Shown here piece after piece: positions 16,996 through 26,500 of a stretch of DNA of 64,000 nucleotides (position 1 is the first letter of the stretch; each line of letters opens with the position of its first letter). The DNA comes from Akkermansia massiliensis (GTDB lineage Bacteria; Verrucomicrobiota; Verrucomicrobiia; Verrucomicrobiales; Akkermansiaceae). The notes beneath the pieces were generated by a model. The model was given only the letters and a program-made list of their open reading frames with translations, searched no databases and had not been told where the DNA came from. The DNA lies in assembly GCF_018847375.1 (NCBI RefSeq), contig NZ_CP072036.1:434001-498000 (forward strand), written 5' to 3'. A program made the translations under genes and the position numbers.

Positions 16996-17539
16996 AACCA
17001 ATTATTTCCTGATTATTATGTGAGAATATTATCGTATTTTGCTGACGTCAACCCCATTTCCAAGTTATTCTCAATTTTATCCAATCAAAAAACCACACAA
17101 TCAGTTTACAGTCAAATATATAAGTCATTCAATATATGTTAGTTATAAAAATTATTCAGGTTTAGAAAAACCCAAGACACACCGCCCTTCCTGTACCCGG
17201 ACAGAAAAAATGCAGGAGACTAACTCAAAAGCGGCGACCAACCGCTTTTTCTTCTTTCAAAAATGCTCTTTCCGGACATTCATCAACATCGAATTCCGAA
17301 TCCGTTGCAATGCCTTGAACACATGAATATCAAGACTGTCAGATAGTTATCATTTAATTCATTTTTTCATTAATTGCTATTTCTCCAATTTTTCCAAATC
17401 CAAATTCTTCTAACATGTTTTAAACCAAACTTTCCTGTTGACTTCGGATTCGGAATCCGATAAGAACCGGGTATCGCAGGGGTTTCTTTCTCTCCTGAAT
17501 TTTGAATGGAATAATTTAAATTACTATAGTATTAATTTC
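16996..17539. other. AT-rich divergent promoter region between propeller copy 1 and the PEP-CTERM gene
   Basis: These 544 bp are far richer in A+T than the flanking genes. They hold an orphan plus-strand terminator (17227-17254) and a 12-bp inverted repeat, attccgaatccg at 17293-17304 and its complement at 17445-17456. Open frames here start with TTG and have no protein-like composition. Promoters for both flanking genes must lie here. Confidence 0.6.
17227..17254 (+). terminator. Orphan rho-independent terminator in a leader or small RNA
   Basis: The stem aaaagcgg (17227-17234) pairs with ccgctttt (17242-17249) over a 7-nt loop and is followed by Ts. No plus-strand gene ends upstream of it. 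It may end a small RNA or act as an attenuator about 285 bp before the PEP-CTERM start. Confidence 0.6.
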
Positions 17540-20041
17540 ATGCAACCTCATTTGCCTTATCAACTAACAGCGTGGCTTATGGCAGCCGCCTTCTTCGGAA
17601 CTCTCGCCTCCCAATCCCAGGCTGCCGGAGAAAGCATCAGCATCAATTTTGGTACCAACGAACCAAACGGCACCATTTCCGATTCTTCCAGCGCCGGGCT
17701 TGAAGCCGTTCCCGGCTCCAACTGGAATCAATTCAGCGGAGCTTCCCAATCCACGGCCCAGAACCTGAAGGATAACAACGGAGACGCCACCGGAGCGACC
17801 GTCACCTGGTCCAGTAAAAATACCTGGCGCGGAGGCGACACCCCCTCCACCGGGGACGGCCAGATGCTGAAGGGCTACCTGGACGACGGCAGCGGCATCA
17901 CCATCAATGTCAGCGGCGTTGATTTCCTGACCTACGGCGTCTACATTTATTGCAATACGGACACCGCCAACGGCAATTTCTCCGCCAAGACCGTCAACGG
18001 CGTTTCCTACACCTGGAACGGAACTTCCACCGTGGCAGGCTCTGCCGCGTGGGGAGCAACGGGAACCTTTGGACAGGCGGTGGAAGGAACCAATACGCTG
18101 TATGTGGAAGGCCAGACTTCACCCAACCTGAGCATCACCGCTCCGAGCAACACCAGCGGTTCAGGCACCCGCGGCTGCATTGCAGGCATCCAGATCGTCA
18201 ATACCTATGAGGGCGTTAAAATTTCCGCTACGCTGGATGGCACCTCCTCCTCCGAGTGGACTTCCTCCCAACTGGGGGATGCCGCATGGACGGACTCCGC
18301 TGACGGAGCCGGCACCTATGCTTCCATCAACGTCACCAACGGCCCGGGAGCCCTGACTATTGCGGACGGGGAAACGCGCCATACGGACGCCATCCTACTC
18401 ACCGGCGGAAACCTCACCATTTCCGGCGGCACCCTGAGCCTGTCGGGCCCCGGCATCCTCCGCGCGGCAGAAGGCACCACGCTCACCGTATCCTCCAGCC
18501 TGTCCGGAACGGCTACTCTGGACGGGGCCGGCACCGTCATCATGAACAGAACCAGCACCCTGACGGGCCTGGCCGGTTCCGGAGCCCTGACTCTGGGGGA
18601 CAACGCCTCCATTTCCATCACGGGAGATACCGCCTCCCGCTATACGGGAGCCCTGACTCTGGGAGAAAACGCCTCCCTCACGGCAGCCAATCCCAACTGG
18701 ACCTTCGCCGGAGCCCTGACCATAGCGGCGGCCAACTACAATGCCAACGACTCCTGGGCGCACACCGCCTCCTCCCTCACCCTGACGGGAGCCGGAGACG
18801 TGGAATACACCTTTGAAGGGGGAACGCTCATTCCCATCACCCACGCAGACAGCACCCTGACGGTCCGCAAGGTGACGGACGGCACCGGCACCATCAATGC
18901 CAACCATGCCTCCGACATCGCACACCTGATCATTGACGCCGGCACAGTCAACCTGTCCGGCAGCGACACCGCCTACACGTTTGAATCCATCACCATCGGC
19001 CAGAACTCCAAGCTGAGCCTGAATGGCGTAGGCATCGTACTGGGCGGCACGCCGGATATCCTGATGAAGTCCGGCTCCACATTTGAAATGCTCAACTGCC
19101 GCGCCTATGGCGCGGATACCCCCATCAGCGCCAACATTACCGTTGACGCCGCCGGAGCCGGCGTGACCATCTCCGGCTCCCTTTACGGAAACGCCACCAA
19201 CCTTGGCGGAACGATCACCGGCGAAGGAGAACTGCTGGTCACCAACGGTTCCAGCGGAAGCAACAACTTCACCATTTCCTCCGTCATTTCCGACAAGGAC
19301 TCCTCCCACCAGATGAGCGTGAAGGTGAACAAGAACAGCTCCGTAGTCGTTTTCTCCGGCAACAACACGTACACCGGCGGCACCACCATCGTGCAGGGAA
19401 CGCTCCAGACCAACTCCGCAACCGCACTTGGCCAGGGTTCCGTCCTGGTGCAGGGAGGAACGCTCAACGCCAACAGCCAGGCCCTGGCCAACGCCATTAC
19501 GCTCCAGACGGGCACCATCCAGAACCTCGGCAGCGCTTCCGCTCCCAAGGACCTCACCGTCAGCCTGACGGGGAACGCCGCCATCAACAACTCAACAGTA
19601 ATCATGGGCAACGCCTCCGGCGCGCCCATGATTTCCACAGGCCAGGTGCTGACGCTTTCCGGCACTACCTCAGCCACGCTGAACAACGCCACGCTGAACC
19701 TCTCCAGCTTCAACACGGCTCTGATCGACATGCAGGGAACGTCCACCCTGAACCTGACCGGCGGCCTGACGCTGAATCTGGACAGCGCCCTGGCGCTTGA
19801 CCTTACCTCCCTGACGATCGACCTGATCACTGTGGGCGAAGGCACATCCCTGGCGGACAACATCGACTGGGATTCCCTGCTGACGCTTACGCAGAACGGC
19901 CAGAACCTGATCTGGGACGGCGTTACCTACAACAACGGCAGCCTGACCTTCACCGGCCTGGCCGTACCGGAACCCGGCACGGCCACCCTGAGCCTGCTGG
20001 GCCTCACGGCCCTGCTGATGCGCCGCAGAAAGAAGGCCTGA
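17540..20041 (+). CDS. PEP-CTERM surface protein with autotransporter-type beta-strand repeats
   Basis: The ATG at 17540 gives 833 residues with a signal peptide (MQPHLPYQLTAWLMAAAFFG, cut near SQAAGES). The first 200 residues form a distinct domain starting ISINFGTNEPNG. The rest is a long Gly/Thr/Ser/Asn-rich beta-helix with repeats such as GALTLGDNAS and GALTLGENAS. It includes a passenger-associated repeat (FSGNNTYTGGTTIVQGTLQ). The C-terminus is a textbook PEP-CTERM signal: VPEPGTATLSLLG, then a short hydrophobic helix, then MRRRKKA. Such proteins are sorted by an exosortase, cut at the PEP site and displayed at the cell surface; none is encoded in this window. It carries its own terminator and sits between two cassette copies on the opposite strand. 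Adhesion or matrix roles are inferred. Confidence 0.92.
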   Translation: MQPHLPYQLTAWLMAAAFFGTLASQSQAAGESISINFGTNEPNGTISDSSSAGLEAVPGSNWNQFSGASQSTAQNLKDNNGDATGATVTWSSKNTWRGGDTPSTGDGQMLKGYLDDGSGITINVSGVDFLTYGVYIYCNTDTANGNFSAKTVNGVSYTWNGTSTVAGSAAWGATGTFGQAVEGTNTLYVEGQTSPNLSITAPSNTSGSGTRGCIAGIQIVNTYEGVKISATLDGTSSSEWTSSQLGDAAWTDSADGAGTYASINVTNGPGALTIADGETRHTDAILLTGGNLTISGGTLSLSGPGILRAAEGTTLTVSSSLSGTATLDGAGTVIMNRTSTLTGLAGSGALTLGDNASISITGDTASRYTGALTLGENASLTAANPNWTFAGALTIAAANYNANDSWAHTASSLTLTGAGDVEYTFEGGTLIPITHADSTLTVRKVTDGTGTINANHASDIAHLIIDAGTVNLSGSDTAYTFESITIGQNSKLSLNGVGIVLGGTPDILMKSGSTFEMLNCRAYGADTPISANITVDAAGAGVTISGSLYGNATNLGGTITGEGELLVTNGSSGSNNFTISSVISDKDSSHQMSVKVNKNSSVVVFSGNNTYTGGTTIVQGTLQTNSATALGQGSVLVQGGTLNANSQALANAITLQTGTIQNLGSASAPKDLTVSLTGNAAINNSTVIMGNASGAPMISTGQVLTLSGTTSATLNNATLNLSSFNTALIDMQGTSTLNLTGGLTLNLDSALALDLTSLTIDLITVGEGTSLADNIDWDSLLTLTQNGQNLIWDGVTYNNGSLTFTGLAVPEPGTATLSLLGLTALLMRRRKKA

Positions 20042-20069
20042 GCTTCCTGAATTAACAGAAGACTCCATT

Positions 20070-20111
20070 CAGGGGCTGTTCCGCCAGCAAGGTGCGGAAC
20101 AGCCCCTGTTT
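20070..20111 (+). terminator. Strong rho-independent terminator after the PEP-CTERM gene
   Basis: A 15-bp perfect stem (caggggctgttccgc, 20070-20084, with 20094-20108) is followed by ttt, 29 bp after the stop. Confidence 0.85.
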
Positions 20112-20128
20112 GCTATATATCCAACTCT

Positions 20129-20166
20129 AAAAAACAAGGGCCGCTGCCATACGGAAACCCTTGTTT
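20129..20166 (-). terminator. Rho-independent terminator of the second propeller cassette
   Basis: On the minus strand the stem aaacaaggg/cccttgttt (20158-20166 with 20132-20140) runs into a T tract ending near 20129. It faces the PEP-CTERM terminator, as expected for convergent transcripts. Confidence 0.75.
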
Positions 20167-20227
20167 GAAGTCTTATCCCTTTCCGGATAAGGAATAAAAC
20201 CTCCGCATCATACCGCCGGAATGCCGG

Positions 20228-20734
20228 TCATATTTTCTTAACTAAAGTAAAAGTAGGGTCTTCATCCTTTCCGCTGGTCCCGAAATCACTTTTATTCTCC
20301 ATTTTAGTCACCTTGTGCAGGGCCGTGATATAGACTTGTGAATAAAGGGTTCCCGATGTTCCAAATTTATTGGGATCATAGGCGAAGGGGACATCATTCT
20401 TCGTATCGGCGAATATCAGCGCTACATATATATTTCCAGTCATGGATATCCGTACTTCATGTATTTTTTTGTACAGCCATTCCTGTTTTTCCTGAGGATT
20501 TTTATTGAGGCTTGTGATCACCGTCACTTTACCCGGCATAATATTGTAGGCATTTTTTACACCCTTTTTTGCTTCCACTCCCTTTTGGGGAAGCGCCGGC
20601 TTATTAATAATGGAAACCCCATCATAATTCAGATGAGTTCCTGACCACATGGTATGCTCCCCGGTAATCTCTCCGTTGAGCACGTTCATGCTCAACAGAC
20701 TGATTCCCGCAGCCAATATCATTTTATTATTCAT
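20228..20734 (-). CDS. Small secreted protein, cassette copy 2
   Basis: A 168-residue paralogue of the 175-residue protein of copy 1. The signal peptide MNNKMILAAGISLLSMNVLN precedes GEITGEH. Shared landmarks are WSGTHLNYDGVSI, LPQKGV, an EWLYKKIHEVRI segment, YSQVYIT and FGTSGKDED. The pair is much more diverged from each other than the N-terminal halves of the propeller proteins next door. Basic residues are frequent, and there is no Cys in the mature part, unlike copy 1. Its start overlaps the stop of the propeller gene by 4 bases, the same coupling as in copy 1. Function unknown. Confidence 0.8.
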   Translation of the reverse strand: MNNKMILAAGISLLSMNVLNGEITGEHTMWSGTHLNYDGVSIINKPALPQKGVEAKKGVKNAYNIMPGKVTVITSLNKNPQEKQEWLYKKIHEVRISMTGNIYVALIFADTKNDVPFAYDPNKFGTSGTLYSQVYITALHKVTKMENKSDFGTSGKDEDPTFTLVKKI

Positions 20735-23298
20735 GTTGTCGTTTTCTTTTGGGATTCATGTTCAAGGTGTTTCTTCATCTCTTGAACTGATTTCACAGGA
20801 GGTTGTTCGGCATCATCTCGATATTGCCTCCAATCAATATCCAGCTTATCCATCAAATAAACTTCATTTACGGAAAAAGGTATCGTGCCCGGGGCATTCG
20901 GAACACATTCCCTGGATCTGAGATCCGGATAATAAATCTGACACTGGTCCCACGCAGCCGCCATGGTCTGGTCAAAAGAAGAACGTACATCGGGAGAGTA
21001 AATTCTGGCTTCCCATTGAAACCAGTCTTCCAAGCACCTGCTCTTTTTCTTTCCTTCAACCGCCTCACGGAATGAGGAAAGAATGTACCTGTTCAAGCAG
21101 GAACATCCTGCGGGCGTAACATACCGTGGCTGATACTGGAGAGTGAGCAGTTGATTGAGAAGAACCTTCTCCTCCGGCCCGGCAACAGAAAAATGAACTC
21201 TCTCGGGGGAAGGAATAATGCCTGCAAATAATCCATCAACATAATAAGGCAATTCATCAGGCGTTCTCATTTCCAGAGGAAGAAGCGCATTGATGAATAC
21301 CCCATTTAAAATAGTATTGAAGGAACCGTTCCTGCAAACATGGAATAAGTATACGCCGCCTTTCCTGCACATGAAGCGCTTGTAAACTCCGGACCCCGCA
21401 AACCTGGAAACGCGCGTGCGCGCTTCCACCGGGAACGACTGCCACTGCTCCATAGAAGCGGCAAGCGTCTTCCCTTTTTTAGTGCGGTTCCCAATTTCAA
21501 TATCCGCTTTGTTGTCGAACAGGCTTTGAATGGAAGAAGAAAAAGGATGCCTCCGGGCTTCTACCACATAATCCCGCCTGGATTCATGTTGAAGATATCC
21601 GTTGGGATTATAGAAATACAGGGCTATTTCATGAACCCCTTCCGGCACTTCCACAGCTACCCATATACCGGGACCGTCCACAAAGGACGGATATACTTCC
21701 CCGTGGTCGTCCCATTCCGCCTCTGTTCTTGTGGAATCACTGGGGTCAAAGAGAACATTGCGGTTTCCTGCCACATTGGCGCTTTGTACCCACCAGCGCA
21801 ATCCATCTCCCTGATTGCGGTTGAGCCCCATCAGTCCCTGAATCCAATAACAGGGATACACTCGTTTCCATTTAGGGTCTTCAGCGCTCGTTTCCATGCG
21901 GACAGGTAATTGCTTGGCTTTAAACTCGGAATTGTTCATGGGGGCATTCATGGCGCACAGCGTGGCGCGCGTCAGGCCGTACCTCCCGCACCAGTCCCCC
22001 TTCGTGGACCAGTCCTCCCCGCGGAACACAATGCTCTTCCCCGCATGCGCGCCCGCACCCAGCTTTTCCAGCCTCCTCAGGACTGCGGCAGAATCCTCCA
22101 TCCGGGCCGGGGACGGGAACACGATTTCATCGTCCTGCTGCTTCCTGTCCAGTTGATAAGACAGGGAACCCTTTTTCAGACTGACAAAACCACGTCCATA
22201 TGTGCCGGCCCATACGCTTCCATCCCCCAGTACCAGAAGAGAAGACACATCAACGTTTTCCAGTCCCTGCCTGATTCTCCGGCGCACCGTCATCCTTTCG
22301 GCATCCAGCACGTCCACCCCCTGCGTCCGGTAGCCGATGAAAATATCCTTTCCCTGCCGGAGGATGGAAGACACGAAGTCTTCCGACAGCATTTTGGCAT
22401 TTCCCTCACCCGGAACGGCCGTCTTCCGTCCCGAGGAGCCATAAATGCCGGTGTTTTTCCGGGCATAATCGCACCCTCTCATATAGTGCCAGGAGCTGAT
22501 GCCGTTGCTGTACGCCAGGCCGGACCAAGTGCCTACCAGCACCTGGTCTTTTTCCGTACAGGCCAGAACATTGCAGATATTGGAAGGCAGCCCGTCCCCA
22601 TACGGCTGGTACGGCTGCCGGGCAAACTGCTTGCTGTCCCAGTACCACGGCGCCTGCACGTTCTTCCACTGCATGTACCCCGACTTGCGCGGTGAATACG
22701 AGATACCGCCGCAGGCATAGGCCAGCCACAGATTCCCCCTGGCGTCAAAGCCGGCGGAAGCCGCCTGGTCTTCCACCAGTCCCGTAGACCGGTCCAGCGC
22801 CTTCCATGAATCATTCCCGGGATCATAAACGGACACGCCTCCGGACGTGGCAACGGCCACCTCTCCGGAAACGGGAGAGACGGCCAGCGCATAAACATGC
22901 TCTCCGTTCAGGGCATTGCCGCGGTCATACGTCTTCCACTCCCTCCCGTTGAAAACGGCCACGCCGCTGTCGTCCGTGCCCACCCAGATGCGGCCCTGCC
23001 TGTCCTCCGCAATGCAGGTGAAATTCTTTCCTTTGGGAAAGCCGGAATAATAATCCATGTTGAGCCACGACTTCTCGTATGCCCTGTCGCCGATTTGAAG
23101 GCGGTAAACGCTTTCCCTCTCCCCCACGGCCCATATAGCTCCATCCTGCGCCACCAGGGTACCGCGGATGAAGCGCACCGGGCATTCCGGCAGTTGTTCC
23201 GGCACTTGGACAAAGGCAATTCCCCCCTCAGTCCACATCCCCATAACAATCAGCAGCATAGCGACAGCACTGCATAAATTTCCGAATATGACACTCAT
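20731..23298 (-). CDS. Exported Reg_prop beta-propeller protein, cassette copy 2
   Basis: I choose the ATG at 23298, giving 855 residues, because from there the distance to the shared VQ(I/V)PEQLPECPVRF segment is identical to copy 1. An upstream ATG at 23337 would add 13 residues. The signal peptide is MSVIFGNLCSAVAMLLIVMG. Propeller blades (GRIWVGTDDSGVAVF, GSVWAGTYGRGFVSL) match copy 1 almost exactly. Small diverged patches break the identity, such as HYMRGCDYARKNTGIYGSS against RFLRGRDYAQKNSNLYGSA. The C-terminal third drifts to roughly half identity and ends KHLEHESQKKTTT. No kinase or receiver domain is present. Both copies keep the closing DWRQYRDDA segment, suggesting a conserved functional tail. 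Confidence 0.88.
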   Translation of the reverse strand: MSVIFGNLCSAVAMLLIVMGMWTEGGIAFVQVPEQLPECPVRFIRGTLVAQDGAIWAVGERESVYRLQIGDRAYEKSWLNMDYYSGFPKGKNFTCIAEDRQGRIWVGTDDSGVAVFNGREWKTYDRGNALNGEHVYALAVSPVSGEVAVATSGGVSVYDPGNDSWKALDRSTGLVEDQAASAGFDARGNLWLAYACGGISYSPRKSGYMQWKNVQAPWYWDSKQFARQPYQPYGDGLPSNICNVLACTEKDQVLVGTWSGLAYSNGISSWHYMRGCDYARKNTGIYGSSGRKTAVPGEGNAKMLSEDFVSSILRQGKDIFIGYRTQGVDVLDAERMTVRRRIRQGLENVDVSSLLVLGDGSVWAGTYGRGFVSLKKGSLSYQLDRKQQDDEIVFPSPARMEDSAAVLRRLEKLGAGAHAGKSIVFRGEDWSTKGDWCGRYGLTRATLCAMNAPMNNSEFKAKQLPVRMETSAEDPKWKRVYPCYWIQGLMGLNRNQGDGLRWWVQSANVAGNRNVLFDPSDSTRTEAEWDDHGEVYPSFVDGPGIWVAVEVPEGVHEIALYFYNPNGYLQHESRRDYVVEARRHPFSSSIQSLFDNKADIEIGNRTKKGKTLAASMEQWQSFPVEARTRVSRFAGSGVYKRFMCRKGGVYLFHVCRNGSFNTILNGVFINALLPLEMRTPDELPYYVDGLFAGIIPSPERVHFSVAGPEEKVLLNQLLTLQYQPRYVTPAGCSCLNRYILSSFREAVEGKKKSRCLEDWFQWEARIYSPDVRSSFDQTMAAAWDQCQIYYPDLRSRECVPNAPGTIPFSVNEVYLMDKLDIDWRQYRDDAEQPPVKSVQEMKKHLEHESQKKTTT

Positions 23299-23473
23299 TA
23301 TCCTTTTATGATATTTTCTGTATAATTGATGCATCATTCAAAGTCAACCAAATGGAAAGTTATTTTTTAATATCGGATTTCAGAAACTTACTTCATTCCT
23401 GCTTTCAGGGCCAATCTGCTACCTTGAAAAGGTCAGCGGACGCTCCGGCAATGAGACCAATAAGACTTCAAAG

Positions 23474-23507
23474 AATAAAAAAAGGGCCTCCGCATCCGCG
23501 GAGGCCC
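23474..23507 (-). terminator. Rho-independent terminator of gltB
   Basis: On the minus strand the 9-bp stem gggcctccg/cggaggccc (23499-23507 with 23484-23492) runs into seven Ts, about 40 bp after the gltB stop at 23548. Confidence 0.9.
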
Positions 23508-23547
23508 CCAGCTTACCCAAACAACAGAAAACTGCTGCATGCTTCTT

Positions 23548-26500
23548 TCAGGAATGCATGGCCAGGGCATGCCGGTATTCCACCGGGAAGACCTTGATGA
23601 ATTTGCCGCGTTCCTCCGGCCAGTTGTTTAACAGGTCGCAGGCCCGGCGGCTTTTCGTAGCCATGTAGTGCTCGTAAATGAGCTGGAGCAGTTCCGCCTC
23701 GTCGGCGGAGTGCGGCATGACCGTTTCCAGGTCCACGCTGCCCAGGTTGCATTTCTGATCGAAGTCGTTGTCCGCATCGTACACGTAGGCCAGTCCGCCG
23801 GTCATTCCCGCGGCGAAGTTGACGCCCACCTTGCCGAGCACCGCCACACGGCCCCCGGTCATGTATTCGCAGCCGTGGTCGCCTATGCCTTCCACCACCA
23901 TCTTGGCTCCGCTGTTGCGGATGGCGAAACGCTCCCCGGCCTGCCCGTGCAGGAAGATGCTGCCGGACGTGGCCCCGTAGCCGATGACGTTGCCGGCAAT
24001 GACGTTGTCCGACGGAGCGTAGGAGATGTTTTCCGGAGGCCTCACGATGATTTTGCCCCCGGAAAGCCCCTTCCCTACGAAGTCGTTCGCCTCCCCGGCG
24101 AGTTCAAAGGTGATGCCCGGCGCCAGAAAGGCCCCGAAGCTCTGCCCCGCGCATCCGGTGAAGTGCACCGTGAGCGTATCCTCCGCCAGGCCGCGCAGTC
24201 CGAATTTCATCACCAGCTCTCCGGATAGCTCCGTGCCCACCGTCCGGTCCACATTGCGGACGTCGCGGAAGAGTTCGGTCTTTTCCCCTTTTTCCAGCAG
24301 GCCCTTCAAGTCCGGGAGCAGGCGGCGCCGGTCGTAGTTGTCCAGAGGTTCCTTTTCAAAGGAGGGGTCAAACCTGCATCCGTCCCCCTCCGCCGCATGC
24401 AGGATGGAGGAGAAGTCCAGATGCTGAGCCTTGTAGAAGTCAATGGCGCGGTTCACGGAGAGCAGGTCCGCCCTGCCGACGGCTTCGTCCAGGGAGCGGA
24501 GGCCCAAGGAAGCCAGGATTTCCCGCGTTTCCTGCGCCACGAAGCGAAGGTAGTTGATGACGTATTCCGGCTTGCCGCTGAACTTGGCTCTCAGGGCCGG
24601 GTCCTGCGTGGCAACGCCCACCGGGCACGTGTTTTCATGGCACCTGCGGAGCATGGCGCAGCCGATGGCGACCAGAACGGCAGTGCCGAAGCCGAATTCC
24701 TCCGCTCCCAGCAGGGCCGCCATGACGACGTCCCTCCCGGTGCGCAGCTGGCCGTCCACCTGGAGCCGGACGCGGGAGCGGAGCTTGTTGAGCACAAGCG
24801 TCTGCTGCGTTTCCGCCAGACCCAGTTCCCACGGCAGTCCGGCGTGCTTGACGCTGGTGAGCGGGGAGGCGCCCGTACCGCCGTCGTGGCCGCTGACCAC
24901 AACCACGTCCGCGTGGGCCTTCACCACTCCGGCGGCCACCGCGCCGATGCCCACCTCGGAGACGAGCTTGACGGAGACGCGGGCGTCCGGGTTGGAGTTC
25001 CGCAGGTCGTAGATCAATTGGGCCAGGTCTTCAATGGAGTAGATGTCATGGTGCGGCGGGGGAGAGATGAGGCTGACGTTCGGCATGGAATGGCGCAGCC
25101 GGGCGATGTACGGGTCCACCTTGTGCGCCGGGAGCTGGCCGCCCTCTCCGGGCTTGGCGCCCTGGGCCATCTTGATCTGGAGCTCGGAGGCGTGGCGCAG
25201 ATAGTTGATGGTCACGCCGAAGCGTCCGCTCGCCACCTGCTTGATCGCGCTGTAGCGCACCTCGCCCCTGGCGTTGGGTTCGTAGCGGGCTTCATCCTCG
25301 CCCCCTTCACCGGAGTTGCTTTTGGCTCCTATTTTATTCATCGCGATGGCGATGGTTTCATGGGCCTCCGGGCTGAGGGAACCCAGGGACATGGCCCCGG
25401 AGACGAAGCGGCGCAGGATGGAATCCGCGCTTTCCACTTCCTCCAGCGGGACGGTGTCCGCGGGAGCGAATTCAAACAGGCCGCGCAGGGTGCAGAGATG
25501 CTGCGCCTGGTGGTTGCTGTAGTCCGCAAATTCCCGGTATTTCCGTTCGTCATTGTCGCGAACGGCGGCGCGGAAGGCCTGGAGCGTCTGCGGGTTCCAG
25601 AGGTGGTTTTCTCCGCCCTTCCTGTACTTGTACTGGCCGCCCGCATCCAGCCCGCCTTCCTTCCCGGCGTTTTGCGCGGCGCGCTGGTTGCATTCCGCAG
25701 CTATTTCCTCCAGCCCGATGCCGCCCACGCGGCTGACGGTGCCGGGGAAGAATTCGTCAATCAGTTCCCGGTTCAGCCCCACGGCCTCGAACAATTGGGA
25801 GGAGCGGTAGCTGCGCAGGGTGGAAATGCCCATCTTGGACATGATTTTAAGCAGCCCCTTGTCAATGGCGTTGATGTAGTTACCGGAGGCCTTCACCACG
25901 TCCAGCGGGCAGTCCTGCGGCGCGGCCAGGGAGGTGACCGTCGCCAGAGCCAGGTACGGATTGACCGCCGTGGCCCCGAAACCCAGCAACAGGGCGAAGT
26001 GCATCGTTTCCCGCGCTTCCCCCGTTTCCAGGATCAGGCCCACGTCGGAACGCAGTCCGGCGGCCGCCAGGGCGCGGTGCACCACGGAGCAGGCCAGCAG
26101 GCTGGGAACGGGAAGGTAGCCGCGGCCTATGTTGCGGTCCGTCAGCACCAGGATGCGCACGCCGGACCTGACCAGCCCCACGGCGGATTCCGCCAGGCTG
26201 TCCAGCGTCTCCCGCAGAGCCTTTCCGTCCCCGCCTTCCGGGAACTGGAGGGAGAGCCTGGCGGAGGGGAAGCCGGCTTCCCGGATGTTGCAGAGGCGGT
26301 TGAGCTCCTCGTCCGTAATGACGGGGCGCGCCATCTTGATGAGCCGGGCGTGCTCCGGCGTTTCCTCCAGAATGTTGGGATGGTTGCCTATGTACGTGGT
26401 CAGGCTCATGACGAGTTCCTCCCGGATGGGGTCGATGGGCGGGTTGGTCACCTGCGCGAACAATTGCTTGAAGTAGTTGAACAGGAGCGGCGCCTTTCCG

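Noticed and set aside
17039..17326. 95-codon plus-strand frame in the AT-rich gap
   Set aside because: It starts with TTG, crosses the terminator stem at 17227-17254 and has a composition unlike a protein.
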